Shown here: piece after piece, positions 1-7,493 of the stretch
Layout of the letters: each line of letters opens with the position of its first letter
Position numbering within the stretch: the stretch's first letter is position 1
Assembly: GCA_002007315.1 (NCBI GenBank)
Contig: LNZQ01000060.1
Span: 1 to 12,612, forward strand
Source: Epulopiscium sp. Nele67-Bin004
Lineage (GTDB): Bacteria; Bacillota_A; Clostridia; Lachnospirales; Cellulosilyticaceae
DNA length: 12,612 nt
Direction of reading: 5' to 3'
The notes under the pieces: generated by a model
Told to the model about the DNA's origin: nothing
Database searches by the model: none
The model's input: only the letters and a program-made list of their open reading frames with translations
Made by a program: the position numbers and the translations under genes

Positions 1-328
1 AGGCGAACCAGCAATTGATAGCTTATTTTATTGCACGCCTATTGTAAATGCATTTGGCGAAGATGACTATGCTTACTATTGGTCTGGAACAACACATGAT
101 GACACATCAGCAAGCCCAATTGAATATAACGCAGCTAGTTATATGGTATTTGGTAATGCAATGGGAGAAATGAATGGTCAGGTTGTTGATGCTCATGGTG
201 CGGGTTCTCAAAAAAGTGACCCTAAAACTGGAGATAGAGCAGATTATCCTGCACCAGATTCTAATGCACCACAAGGCGACGAGCAACGTGTATTTAACAT
301 GGTTCGTCTAGTTAGAAGTGTAGATTAA
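1..328 (+). CDS. C-terminal part of a DUF1566/Lcl-type (C-type-lectin-like) protein, 5' end outside window
   Basis: The frame that starts at base 2 is open to the TAA at 326-328, so this is the last 108 or so residues of a gene that begins left of the window; the internal ATG at 143 is not its start. The piece has the hallmarks of the DUF1566 / Lcl C-terminal family: YWSGTTH near the front, then ASYMVFGNAMG, then VVDAHGAGSQKSDPKTGD, and an ending NMVRLVRSVD that matches the usual 'YVRCVR' close of this fold. Members are often secreted or surface proteins with a C-type-lectin-like fold and are thought to bind ligands; no enzyme activity is expected. The N-terminal domains, any signal peptide and the real context lie outside the window, so the function of the whole protein is unknown. 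It is convergent with the next gene. Confidence 0.72.
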   Translation, partial: GEPAIDSLFYCTPIVNAFGEDDYAYYWSGTTHDDTSASPIEYNAASYMVFGNAMGEMNGQVVDAHGAGSQKSDPKTGDRADYPAPDSNAPQGDEQRVFNMVRLVRSVD

Positions 329-331
329 TTT

Positions 332-361
332 GTAGGGGCGGTATATAATGACCGCCCCTAC
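332..361. repeat. Perfect 11-bp palindrome between convergent genes
   Basis: GTAGGGGCGGT (332-342) pairs exactly with ACCGCCCCTAC (351-361) around an 8-nt loop. It lies between the stop of the DUF1566 gene and the stop of the convergent minus-strand gene (364). It is the most GC-rich stretch nearby. No good poly-T follows on either strand, so it is not a classical intrinsic terminator, although it may still end or stabilise transcripts from both sides. The GTAGGGGCG...CGCCCCTAC form resembles short dispersed palindromes that occur in many copies in some clostridial genomes; that link is from memory and only one copy is visible here. Confidence 0.6.
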
Positions 362-363
362 TG

Positions 364-1089
364 TTATTGTGCCTCTTTATAATCATTTGCCACATACATT
401 GGCGTTTTTAAGTTTTGGATATATTTACTAGTAATCATATCCTTATTTTCCCCACTGAAAAATTTCCACATTTCACGTACAAACTCAACCGATGCAATAG
501 TATGTGAATACTCATACACAAACTCTTGCAAATACGCTCTAAAATCTAGTGGGTTATGCTCATAATCGTATCGATAATTTTCTTTTATGTAGTTGATAGT
601 TTTTTCTTCGTCTTGTGCCATTATATCCATACATTTACTTAAGTATTTGATATGATTGTTAGTATCATTAAAATGTAGTTTACCAAATTCACGAGCAAGC
701 TCCCCAAGATCCGTCGTGTTGTTTAGGTCAAAGCTATTTGTCTTGTCGATTATTTCCCAGTCGGTATATGTGCATGTGCTTGTTGTCTTCATGTTATCAG
801 TTAGCCAATGTGCAAGTGTCAAAGAAGAAAAATGCACATTTCTTATTACAATTTTAGTGTTGTTGCCCTCTACACCCGTAATTATTGTAAATACAGGGGT
901 AATCCCATTACTTATATACTCACTAATTATTGTAGCCATTTTTGAATCAATTTTGGTGGTAGTTGAAAATACACCTACAATTTTTTGATCGCTTGTATAA
1001 TCTCCTCTAAATTCAACTATTTCCCTAACCATTTGACCGTCCAAATATAGCTCGCCAGTCGTGCCCATGATAGTGTTCAATTTCCCCAC
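364..1089 (-). CDS. Orphan protein with XkdM-like phage tail-tube N-terminal domain and unknown helical C-terminal domain
   Basis: 241 residues, starting at a GTG (1089-1087) with a GGAGG (1098-1102) 8 nt upstream, which decides the start. Residues about 4-115 follow the layout of the PBSX tail tube protein XkdM (phage tail tube family): N-T-I-x-G-x-x-G-x-L-x-L-D-G at 5-18, a middle strand region, then SEYISNGITPVFTIITGVEG (56-75), VIRNVHFSSLTLA (81-93) and a closing TYTDWEIID (107-115). XkdM-type proteins polymerise into the inner tube of contractile phage tails and are usually about 145 residues. Here a further ~125 residues follow (116-241), hydrophilic and apparently alpha-helical, with no family that I recognise. 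There is no signal peptide or membrane segment. No sheath, baseplate or other tail gene lies nearby; the neighbours are a DUF1566 gene and divergent mazG. It could be a phage remnant or a domesticated protein; the fold call is by visual similarity only. Confidence 0.6.
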   Translation of the reverse strand: MGKLNTIMGTTGELYLDGQMVREIVEFRGDYTSDQKIVGVFSTTTKIDSKMATIISEYISNGITPVFTIITGVEGNNTKIVIRNVHFSSLTLAHWLTDNMKTTSTCTYTDWEIIDKTNSFDLNNTTDLGELAREFGKLHFNDTNNHIKYLSKCMDIMAQDEEKTINYIKENYRYDYEHNPLDFRAYLQEFVYEYSHTIASVEFVREMWKFFSGENKDMITSKYIQNLKTPMYVANDYKEAQ

Positions 1090-1182
1090 AATACCAACCT
1101 CCAGATTTTTTTTGTTTAACTATAAATATTCAATTATTTAAGCATTTAGTACCAAATTAGACTAACATTTTGATTAAATTTT

Positions 1183-1191
1183 TGCTATAAT
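1183..1191 (+). promoter_or_regulatory. Extended -10 promoter for mazG
   Basis: TGC TATAAT with TATAAT at 1186-1191 and the TG of an extended -10 at 1183-1184, 32 nt before the mazG ATG. There is no good -35 hexamer at 17 nt (1163-1168 reads TAACAT), which is common for extended -10 promoters. The same TTTGCTATAAT string recurs in front of thrS. Confidence 0.55.
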
Positions 1192-1223
1192 ATTCTAAAC
1201 AAACTAAGGAGAGATAACTAATT

Positions 1224-2024
1224 ATGCAATTTAAAACAAAAGCTAGTTACAATTTTGAAGATTTAGTGGAAATCATGCAAGTATTACGTAAAGAATGTCC
1301 TTGGGACAAAGAGCAAACGCACCTAAGTATTCGTAGCAATTTTCTTGAAGAAACATATGAAGCTATTGAAGCTATTGATACAAACGACCCTATTTTGCTA
1401 CGTGAAGAACTTGGCGACGTCCTACTTCAAGTGGTTTTTCATAGCCAAATGGAAGCCGAAGTTGGCACGTTTAATATAAATGATGTGTGCGACGGTATTT
1501 GCAAAAAACTTATTTATAGACACCCTCATATTTTTGCGAACTTTCACGCCAAAACTTCAGACGAAGTGTTATCAAATTGGGACGAGCTTAAAAAGAAAGA
1601 AAAAGGACACACAACAACTGCTGACAGTATGCGTAGTGTGTCAAAAAGTTTGCCTGCTATGATGCGTGCAACAAAAGTTCGCAAAAAAGCTATAAAAGCT
1701 GGATTTGACTTTTGTAACGGGCAAGACGCTTTACAAAAAGTTCAAGAAGAACTTACAGAAACAATTGAGGCATACAACGGAAATGGCAATCTGGAAGAAG
1801 AAATTGGCGATGTATTTTTCTCACTAATAAACGCTACACTTCACCTAGGTTTTGACCCTGACAAACTGCTTTCTGCAACTTGTGATAAATTTATTGATAG
1901 ATTTGAATACGTGGAAAATGGAATAATTTCGCAAAATTCTACTATCAAAGATGCTACCGATGAACAAATTATGACGCTTTGGAACGAAAAGAAAACATTG
2001 GAAAAGTCTAAAACCGTTGATTAA
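1224..2024 (+). CDS. mazG: Nucleoside triphosphate pyrophosphohydrolase MazG
   Basis: 266 residues, close to the usual two-domain MazG length (E. coli about 263). MazG hydrolyses (d)NTPs to the monophosphate and pyrophosphate in the cytosol, cleaning the nucleotide pool and affecting the stringent response. The family signature CPWDKEQTH is at residues 25-33. The first MazG domain carries EExxE at 42-46 (EETYE) followed by ExxD at 62-65, the Mg-binding acidic residues. The second domain repeats the pattern with EELTE near 171-175 and EEEIGD near 191-196; in E. coli MazG this second domain is the catalytic one. Start ATG 1224 has AAGGAG (1206-1211) at a slightly long spacing of 12 nt. The gene is co-directional with thrS, 59 nt downstream, which has its own promoter overlapping the mazG stop. 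Confidence 0.95.
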   Translation: MQFKTKASYNFEDLVEIMQVLRKECPWDKEQTHLSIRSNFLEETYEAIEAIDTNDPILLREELGDVLLQVVFHSQMEAEVGTFNINDVCDGICKKLIYRHPHIFANFHAKTSDEVLSNWDELKKKEKGHTTTADSMRSVSKSLPAMMRATKVRKKAIKAGFDFCNGQDALQKVQEELTETIEAYNGNGNLEEEIGDVFFSLINATLHLGFDPDKLLSATCDKFIDRFEYVENGIISQNSTIKDATDEQIMTLWNEKKTLEKSKTVD

Positions 2025-2045
2025 TTTTTAGAAATTTGCTATAAT
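2017..2045 (+). promoter_or_regulatory. Promoter for thrS (TTGATT-17-TATAAT, extended -10)
   Basis: A -35 element TTGATT (2017-2022) overlaps the mazG stop codon and is followed after exactly 17 nt by TATAAT (2040-2045), preceded by TGC (extended -10). It is a near-consensus vegetative promoter 39 nt before the thrS ATG. The leader is too short for a T-box riboswitch, so thrS is probably not controlled by uncharged tRNA-Thr at this site. Confidence 0.7.
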
Positions 2046-2083
2046 TGGACTAAAAATGTTGTAAGAACAGGAGCGAAAAAAAC

Positions 2084-4003
2084 ATGATTGAAATTGTATT
2101 AAAAGACGGTACAAAAAAACAGTATGAAAACGGCACAACAGTTCTTGACGTTGCAAAAGATTTAAGCGAAGGTCTTGCTAGAATGGCATGTGCAGGAAAA
2201 ATCAACGGTGAAATGGTTGACCTTAGAGCCGAACTTACAGACGGCTGTGAGCTTGAAATCGTAACATTTAGTGACGATTCTGGAAAATGGGCGTTCCGCC
2301 ATACTGGGGCACATATTTTAGCACAAGCAGTTAAAAACTTATATCCATCAGCAAAGCTTGCTATTGGTCCTGCTATCGAAGATGGTTTCTACTATGACTT
2401 TGACGTTGAAACACCTTTCACTGAAGAAGATTTTGCTGCAATAGAAAAAGAAATGAAAAAAATTGTTAAAGCAAAATATCCAATCGAAAGATTTACGTTG
2501 CCACGTGAAGAAGCTATCGCAAAAATGGAAGAAATGGACGAGCCATACAAAGTTGAGCTTATTCGTGACTTGCCAGAAGGCGAAGAAATTTCTTTTTACC
2601 AACAAGGTGATTTCGTTGACCTTTGTGCTGGACCTCACCTTATGAGCACAAAACCAGTTGACGCAATAAAAATATTGTCATGTGCAGGTGCATATTGGAA
2701 AGGTAGCGAGAAAAACAAAATGCTTTCTCGTATTTATGCAACAGCATTTCCAAAAAAAGCTGAGCTGAATGAATATTTGGAACGCCTTGAAGAAGCAAAA
2801 AAACGTGACCACCGTAAACTTGGTAAAGAGCTTGAACTATATACGTTTCTTGACGAAGGTCCAGGGTTTCCATTTTTCTTGCCAAAAGGTATGGTGCTAC
2901 GCAATACATTGCTTGACTATTGGCGTGAAATCCACAAAAAAGCAGGTTATCTTGAGGTATCAACACCTATCATTTTGAATAAAGACCTTTGGCTAACAAG
3001 CGGACACTGGGATCATTACCGTGAAAATATGTACACAACTGTAATTGATGATATGGATTTTGCAATCAAGCCAATGAACTGCCCAGGCGGTATGCTTGTA
3101 TACAAAACTAAACCACATTCATATCGTGATTTGCCACTAAAAATGGCTGAGCTTGGACTTGTTCACCGTCACGAACTTTCGGGGGCACTACACGGGCTTA
3201 TGCGTGTGCGTAACTTTACACAAGATGATGCACATATTTTTATGTTGCCAGAGCAAATTAAAGACGAAATCAAAAATGTTGTTCGCCTAATTGACGAGGT
3301 GTATAAAGCATTTGGATTTACGTATCACATCGAGTTGTCAACTCGTCCTGAAGATAGCATAGGGGAAGATGACGCTTGGGAAATGGCTACTGAGGCACTT
3401 AGAGATGCTGTTAGTGAGCTTGGCTATGACTTTAAAGTTAATGAGGGTGATGGGGCATTTTATGGGCCAAAGCTTGACTTTAAACTACAAGACTGCTTAG
3501 GACGTACGTGGCAATGTGGTACTATTCAGCTTGACTTCCAGTTGCCAGAACGTTTTGAGCTTGAATATACAGGGTCTGACGGCGAAAAACATCGTCCTGT
3601 TATGATACACCGTGTTGTGTTTGGTAGTATCGAGAGATTTATCGGTATCATCACAGAGCACTTTGGGGGCGGTTTCCCAGTTTGGCTTGCACCAACGCAA
3701 GTTAGAATATTGCCTATTTCAGACAAGTTCCAAGAGTACGCAGAATCTGTTTCAGCACAACTTGATGAGCTTGGTATACGTGTTGAAATTGATGACCGTT
3801 CGGAAAAGCTTGGGTACAAAATACGTGAGGCACAACTTAGCAAAGTGCCATACTTCTTAATTGTTGGAAAAGATGAGCAAGAAAACGGTACTGTTTCAGT
3901 TCGTAGCCGTGAAAAAGGTGACGAGGGTAGTTTGGAACTTGACAACTTTACAAAACGTGTGTTGGGCGAAATAAAAGCTAAATACAACTATATGCTAGAC
4001 TAA
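2084..4003 (+). CDS. thrS: Threonyl-tRNA synthetase
   Basis: 639 residues, full length (E. coli ThrS is 642). It charges tRNA-Thr with threonine using ATP. Domains in order: TGS domain about 1-61, editing (tRNA-SAD) domain about 62-225 with editing-site residues H73, H77 (HTGAH), C181 and H185 (CAGPH), class II catalytic core about 243-535, and C-terminal anticodon-binding domain about 538-639. The catalytic zinc ligands are in place: C333 in MNCPGG, H384 in QDDAHIF, and H509 in MIHRVVFGS. The editing residues imply that mischarged Ser-tRNA-Thr is hydrolysed. ATG 2084 has AGGAG (2069-2073) at 10 nt. It is expressed from its own promoter after mazG and ends at a strong terminator. In many Firmicutes thrS carries a long T-box leader; here the gap to mazG is only 59 nt and none fits. 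Confidence 0.98.
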   Translation: MIEIVLKDGTKKQYENGTTVLDVAKDLSEGLARMACAGKINGEMVDLRAELTDGCELEIVTFSDDSGKWAFRHTGAHILAQAVKNLYPSAKLAIGPAIEDGFYYDFDVETPFTEEDFAAIEKEMKKIVKAKYPIERFTLPREEAIAKMEEMDEPYKVELIRDLPEGEEISFYQQGDFVDLCAGPHLMSTKPVDAIKILSCAGAYWKGSEKNKMLSRIYATAFPKKAELNEYLERLEEAKKRDHRKLGKELELYTFLDEGPGFPFFLPKGMVLRNTLLDYWREIHKKAGYLEVSTPIILNKDLWLTSGHWDHYRENMYTTVIDDMDFAIKPMNCPGGMLVYKTKPHSYRDLPLKMAELGLVHRHELSGALHGLMRVRNFTQDDAHIFMLPEQIKDEIKNVVRLIDEVYKAFGFTYHIELSTRPEDSIGEDDAWEMATEALRDAVSELGYDFKVNEGDGAFYGPKLDFKLQDCLGRTWQCGTIQLDFQLPERFELEYTGSDGEKHRPVMIHRVVFGSIERFIGIITEHFGGGFPVWLAPTQVRILPISDKFQEYAESVSAQLDELGIRVEIDDRSEKLGYKIREAQLSKVPYFLIVGKDEQENGTVSVRSREKGDEGSLELDNFTKRVLGEIKAKYNYMLD

Positions 4004-4029
4004 AAAAAAGGGGATATCCCCTTTTTTTA
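4002..4029 (+). terminator. Intrinsic terminator after thrS
   Basis: An A-run, GGGG (4010-4013), ATAT loop, CCCC (4018-4021), then seven T (4022-4028). With the flanking A/T pairs the stem reaches 11 bp. It starts at the thrS stop codon. By symmetry it could also stop transcripts from the minus strand. Confidence 0.88.
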
Positions 4030-4033
4030 TTGC

Positions 4034-4195
4034 TTATTTAGTTCTAAGGTTTGTCACTTCTTCCACTGATAAACCTGTTTTTTGTGCAATCGTGTCGTCA
4101 TCTAACACATCTAAAAGTGCAGTCGCAAGCTCTATTGTTTTTTGATTTGCACCGTTACATAAAATGTAAAAAATGACAAATTGCCTTTTTAGACC
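4034..4195 (-). pseudogene. C-terminal fragment of an Rpn/PD-(D/E)XK nuclease-type gene
   Basis: On the minus strand the frame ending at TAA (4036-4034) is open for 53 codons back to an in-frame TGA at 4198-4196, and it has no start codon. Its end reads LATALLDVLDDDTIAQKTGL, then SVEEVTNLR. This is the typical closing helix-turn-helix-like tail of Rpn-family (recombination-promoting nuclease / YhgA-like, PD-(D/E)XK transposase-related) proteins, of the form 'AKxLLDVLDDExIAxKTGLSxEEVxxLR'. The match begins near residue 15 of the open stretch; the segment upstream of that does not look like the family. The nuclease domain is absent, so this is a decayed remnant. It points to a past insertion or deletion between thrS and metH. 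Family assignment rests on the tail only. Confidence 0.6.
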
Positions 4196-4198
4196 TCA

Positions 4199-4453
4199 CC
4201 CCTAACAGCTAGGGTATACTGTTAAACAATCAACCTATTTCACTAAAAATCTAGTCTTTATCAATAGATATTCTTTTGCTTAACAGGCATTTCTAATAAA
4301 ATCCATAAAGTACAATTATAGTAATCTCTTGGGTACTATCAATTTCTTTACAGATTAATAATATTACAAGTATTCCCTTATTACATTTATTTATACAACA
4401 AAAACATAAATTTTTTTGGTACTTTTGTTTTTTTTGCCTAGCAGTAAAACACC
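4199..4453. other. AT-rich intergenic stretch without a gene
   Basis: About 255 bases between the Rpn fragment and the metH stop. Every frame I read is broken by frequent stops. I see only a weak CCCTA/TAGGG inverted repeat (4200-4204 with 4210-4214) and homopolymer runs. There is no convincing terminator for the metF-metH operon. It may be decayed sequence from the nuclease-type gene next to it, but I found no recognisable coding remains. Confidence 0.5.
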
Positions 4454-6844
4454 CTATTTTTCAAAAAGTTTTTCTGCTATTCGCACACTTTCCATAGCAT
4501 CTTTTGCATAAAAATCTGCCCCAACAAATTCTGCAAGTTCTGGCGTAAGTACAGCCCCACCAACGATAACTTTACAATCCTCGAAGTTTTCACGTATTGC
4601 CGCTATAGTGTCTTTCATACTGCTAACAGTCGTTGTCATAAGTGCACTTAGCCCCACAACTTTTATGTTATGTTCTCTAATCGCATCAACAACCGCTTGC
4701 ACACTAACATCTTTTCCAAGGTCAATAATATCAAATCCGTAGTTTTCCATAATAACTTTAACTATGTTTTTTCCAATGTCATGAATATCTCCAAACACTG
4801 TCGCAAGCACGACTTTATTACTACTTTCGCCTTTTGTTATAACTGTTTTAAGCACTTCGAAACTTGACTTTGCAGACTCTGCTGCCTTTATAAGCTGTGG
4901 CAAAAACAACTTGCCATCTTCATAATCTTTACCCACAATATTTAGTGCAGGCACAATTTCTCCCTCAATAATTTCAAGTGCTGATACGTTTTCTTTAAGC
5001 ATCGTTTCAGTTTGGACACGTGCCTCATCTTGCAACCCTTTGATTATAGCATTTTGCAAACTTGACGCCGTAACAACCGTTTCTGATTTTTTTCCACCAG
5101 CAGCTGTTACGCTTATTTCCACATTTGAATATTTGTCTATATAAACTTCCGAACTCACATCTTTTCCAATAAGAACTCTATAGGCATCAATCGCCGCAAC
5201 CATAGATGGGCTGTTGGGGTTCATAATAGGAGCATCAAGCCCATTTTGCATAGCTGCAACAAGCATAGTTTGGTTTAGTAGTGCTCTATTTGGAAGCCCA
5301 AACGATACATTACTAACACCTAACACCATTTTTACACCAAGATTTTCTTTAACTAAGCGTATCGCTTTAAGCGTCTCGATAATTTGGTCTTGCTGTGCAG
5401 ACGCTGTAACCATCAAACAATCTATAAATATATCTTCTTTTGGTATCCCTATTTTTAGAGATTCTTCCACAATAGTTTTCGCACACTCAAATCGCCCCTG
5501 TGCCGTTGGTGGAATTCCTGTGTCATCAAGCGTAAGCCCCAAAACTGCTGCTCCATATTTTTTTGCGATAGGCAAAACAGCGTCCAAGCTTTTTCGTTTT
5601 GCATTAACCGAATTTATAAGTGGTTTTCCGTTGTATATACGCACTGCTTGCTCAATCGCCTCAAAGTCTGACGAATCAATCTGCAACGGAATATCAACAA
5701 CCCCTTGAATTCGCTTAACCATATCTTTTAACACTTTTGGCTCATCAATATCAGGTAGCCCCATATTTACGTCCAAAATTGCTGCACCTTCTGATTTTTG
5801 ACTAATCGCCTCTCTTAAAATATAGTCAATCTCGTTATTTTTAATCGCTTCTTTTAGACGTTTTTTTCCTGTTGGATTTAGACGCTCACCTATAATTCTT
5901 ATATCCTCAAAATTTACAACTGTTGATGATGAACATATTTTTGAAATGCGAGTGTTTTGTGGCATTTTATACGGAACATCTGCTATCAACTCTGATAATG
6001 ATTGTATATACATGGGTTCTGTCCCACAACAACCACCAATAACACTTACGCCTAGTTTAGCAAAATCTTTTATATATAGTGCGAATTCTTCCCTTGTTAT
6101 ATTGTAATACATTTTGTCGCCGTCCATTAGTGGTAGCCCTGCATTTGGTTGAACAACAACTGGTATCGTTGCAAGCGTCATAAGCTCCTCAACAAGTCCT
6201 GCAAGCTCTTTTGGTCCAAGCGAACAGTTTATTCCAAGCATATCAACGCCAAGCCCCTCAAGCGTAACAACCATCGCCTCCAAACTTGTTCCAAAAAATG
6301 TGCGTCCATTCGCCTCAAAACTCATAGTAGCCATAATTGGTAAATCGCAATTTTCTTTTGTTGCAAGAACTGCACATTTAAGCTCATATAAATCCGTAAA
6401 CGTTTCAAGCAACACAATGTCAACGCCTGCCTTTTGCCCAGCCGCTGCCTGCTCTTTATACACCTCATACATTTCTTCAAAAGATACGTCTCCAATAGGC
6501 TCAAGAAGCTTCCCTGTTGACCCTATATCAAGTGCAACATATCTCTCTCCTAATCCAACTTCATCTATCGCCTGTCTTGCAAGTTTTACTGCCTCAAGTA
6601 TAACTTCTTCAACCGTATAATCAGTGTCGTTTATTTTGTATGAGTTTGCTCCAAATGTATTTGTAGTTATAATATTTGAACCAGCTTGTAAATATTTTTT
6701 GTGTATATCCACAATTATCTCTGGGTTTGTGAAGTTAAAAAGCTCTGGAACTTCACCAAGTTTTAGTCCTGCATTTTGGAGCATCGTTCCCATCGCCCCA
6801 TCTAATATTAATCGTTCTTTTCCTATTTTTTGTCTAATGCCCAC
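4454..6844 (-). CDS. metH: Cobalamin-dependent methionine synthase lacking the reactivation domain
   Basis: 796 residues against about 1227 for E. coli MetH: the first three modules are present and the C-terminal AdoMet reactivation domain is missing, as in Thermotoga maritima. It transfers a methyl group from methyl-THF via cobalamin to homocysteine, giving methionine. Homocysteine module about 1-290, with zinc cysteines C207 (GINCSLGP) and C272/C273 (GGCCGTEP). Pterin-binding module about 315-570, opening with IGERLNPTG (318-326). Cobalamin cap and B12 module about 590-796, with the DxHxxG motif D686, H688, G691 (GDIHDIGKN), H688 being the lower axial cobalt ligand. Start is GTG 6844-6842 behind AAAGGGG; it overlaps the stop of the upstream reactivation-domain gene by 11 nt, so the two are probably translationally coupled. 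Last gene of the metF operon. Stop is TAG. Confidence 0.95.
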   Translation of the reverse strand: MGIRQKIGKERLILDGAMGTMLQNAGLKLGEVPELFNFTNPEIIVDIHKKYLQAGSNIITTNTFGANSYKINDTDYTVEEVILEAVKLARQAIDEVGLGERYVALDIGSTGKLLEPIGDVSFEEMYEVYKEQAAAGQKAGVDIVLLETFTDLYELKCAVLATKENCDLPIMATMSFEANGRTFFGTSLEAMVVTLEGLGVDMLGINCSLGPKELAGLVEELMTLATIPVVVQPNAGLPLMDGDKMYYNITREEFALYIKDFAKLGVSVIGGCCGTEPMYIQSLSELIADVPYKMPQNTRISKICSSSTVVNFEDIRIIGERLNPTGKKRLKEAIKNNEIDYILREAISQKSEGAAILDVNMGLPDIDEPKVLKDMVKRIQGVVDIPLQIDSSDFEAIEQAVRIYNGKPLINSVNAKRKSLDAVLPIAKKYGAAVLGLTLDDTGIPPTAQGRFECAKTIVEESLKIGIPKEDIFIDCLMVTASAQQDQIIETLKAIRLVKENLGVKMVLGVSNVSFGLPNRALLNQTMLVAAMQNGLDAPIMNPNSPSMVAAIDAYRVLIGKDVSSEVYIDKYSNVEISVTAAGGKKSETVVTASSLQNAIIKGLQDEARVQTETMLKENVSALEIIEGEIVPALNIVGKDYEDGKLFLPQLIKAAESAKSSFEVLKTVITKGESSNKVVLATVFGDIHDIGKNIVKVIMENYGFDIIDLGKDVSVQAVVDAIREHNIKVVGLSALMTTTVSSMKDTIAAIRENFEDCKVIVGGAVLTPELAEFVGADFYAKDAMESVRIAEKLFEK

Positions 6845-7493
6845 ATCTATCGCCCCTTTTTCTATATTTGCAAGTGCCCTTCATCGCACATGAACTGCAC
6901 GAGCGTAACCTGTCTTCCTTTTGATTTGAAACTCCAATAAAAGCAGTAACGGACTTTGTTGGAACTAACATTCCGCTTTTTGTTGTGCTAAGTCCGATTC
7001 GCTTTCCAGCCATCATCATAGCCAAAATTCCATCTTGAATAGTAAGAGGTACGTCCCCATAACCAGGGCTATACCTCATAGTAAGATGTTCATTATCGTT
7101 TAGTTTTTCTATAATTTCACGTTCGGCGTTATCACACACACTTTCTATAAGCACATTGCAACATGAATTAACTATAAGCGCCTGTGACATAGACAAGCTT
7201 TGAGTTTGCCTAATAAACATATCCGCACCCATACCCAAAGTTGCCACCATAACATACATTTTATTTGCATTTTTCATAGTACGCAAAATGTCTTGACCCT
7301 CAATGTAAAAATTGTTTGTGCTTATAACTATGCCATTATCTGTGTGTGATATATCAAATAGTTCAAGCAACACTTTTGGTGCACACTTTTGCTTGAGTTG
7401 CTCATATGTGTCCAAAATATCCGCTTTCATATCATCATCTGCCTGCTCATACGGCATAGACATATATCGCAAAACTTCTTTTGTAACAAACAT
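6834..7493 (-). CDS. Free-standing MetH reactivation (activation-domain) protein
   Basis: 219 residues related to the C-terminal activation domain of MetH. In the family this domain binds AdoMet and reductively methylates cob(II)alamin that has lost its methyl group during turnover. The key motif RYSPGYG is at 140-146 (RxSxGY in E. coli MetH, AdoMet contact), followed by KRIGLSTTKSGMLVPTKSV (164-182), also characteristic. The first ~130 residues form the helical part. The last 20 residues carry four cysteines, C199, C202, C208 and C217, in the spacing CxxCx5Cx8C amid basic residues; E. coli MetH has no such tail, and it could hold a metal or Fe-S cluster (inference). The ATG (7493) directly abuts the metF stop, with AAAGGAA just inside metF, and its own stop overlaps the metH start by 11 nt. 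The arrangement strongly suggests that it serves the neighbouring MetH. Confidence 0.88.
   Translation of the reverse strand: MFVTKEVLRYMSMPYEQADDDMKADILDTYEQLKQKCAPKVLLELFDISHTDNGIVISTNNFYIEGQDILRTMKNANKMYVMVATLGMGADMFIRQTQSLSMSQALIVNSCCNVLIESVCDNAEREIIEKLNDNEHLTMRYSPGYGDVPLTIQDGILAMMMAGKRIGLSTTKSGMLVPTKSVTAFIGVSNQKEDRLRSCSSCAMKGTCKYRKRGDRCGH

Noticed and set aside
3526..3987. 153-codon minus-strand frame over the thrS 3' end
   Set aside because: Serine-rich shadow of a conserved thrS region, without a start context or known motif.
5214..5708. 164-codon plus-strand frame within metH
   Set aside because: It lies wholly antisense to the pterin-binding and cap regions of a full-length, motif-complete MetH, with no ribosome site or recognisable domain.
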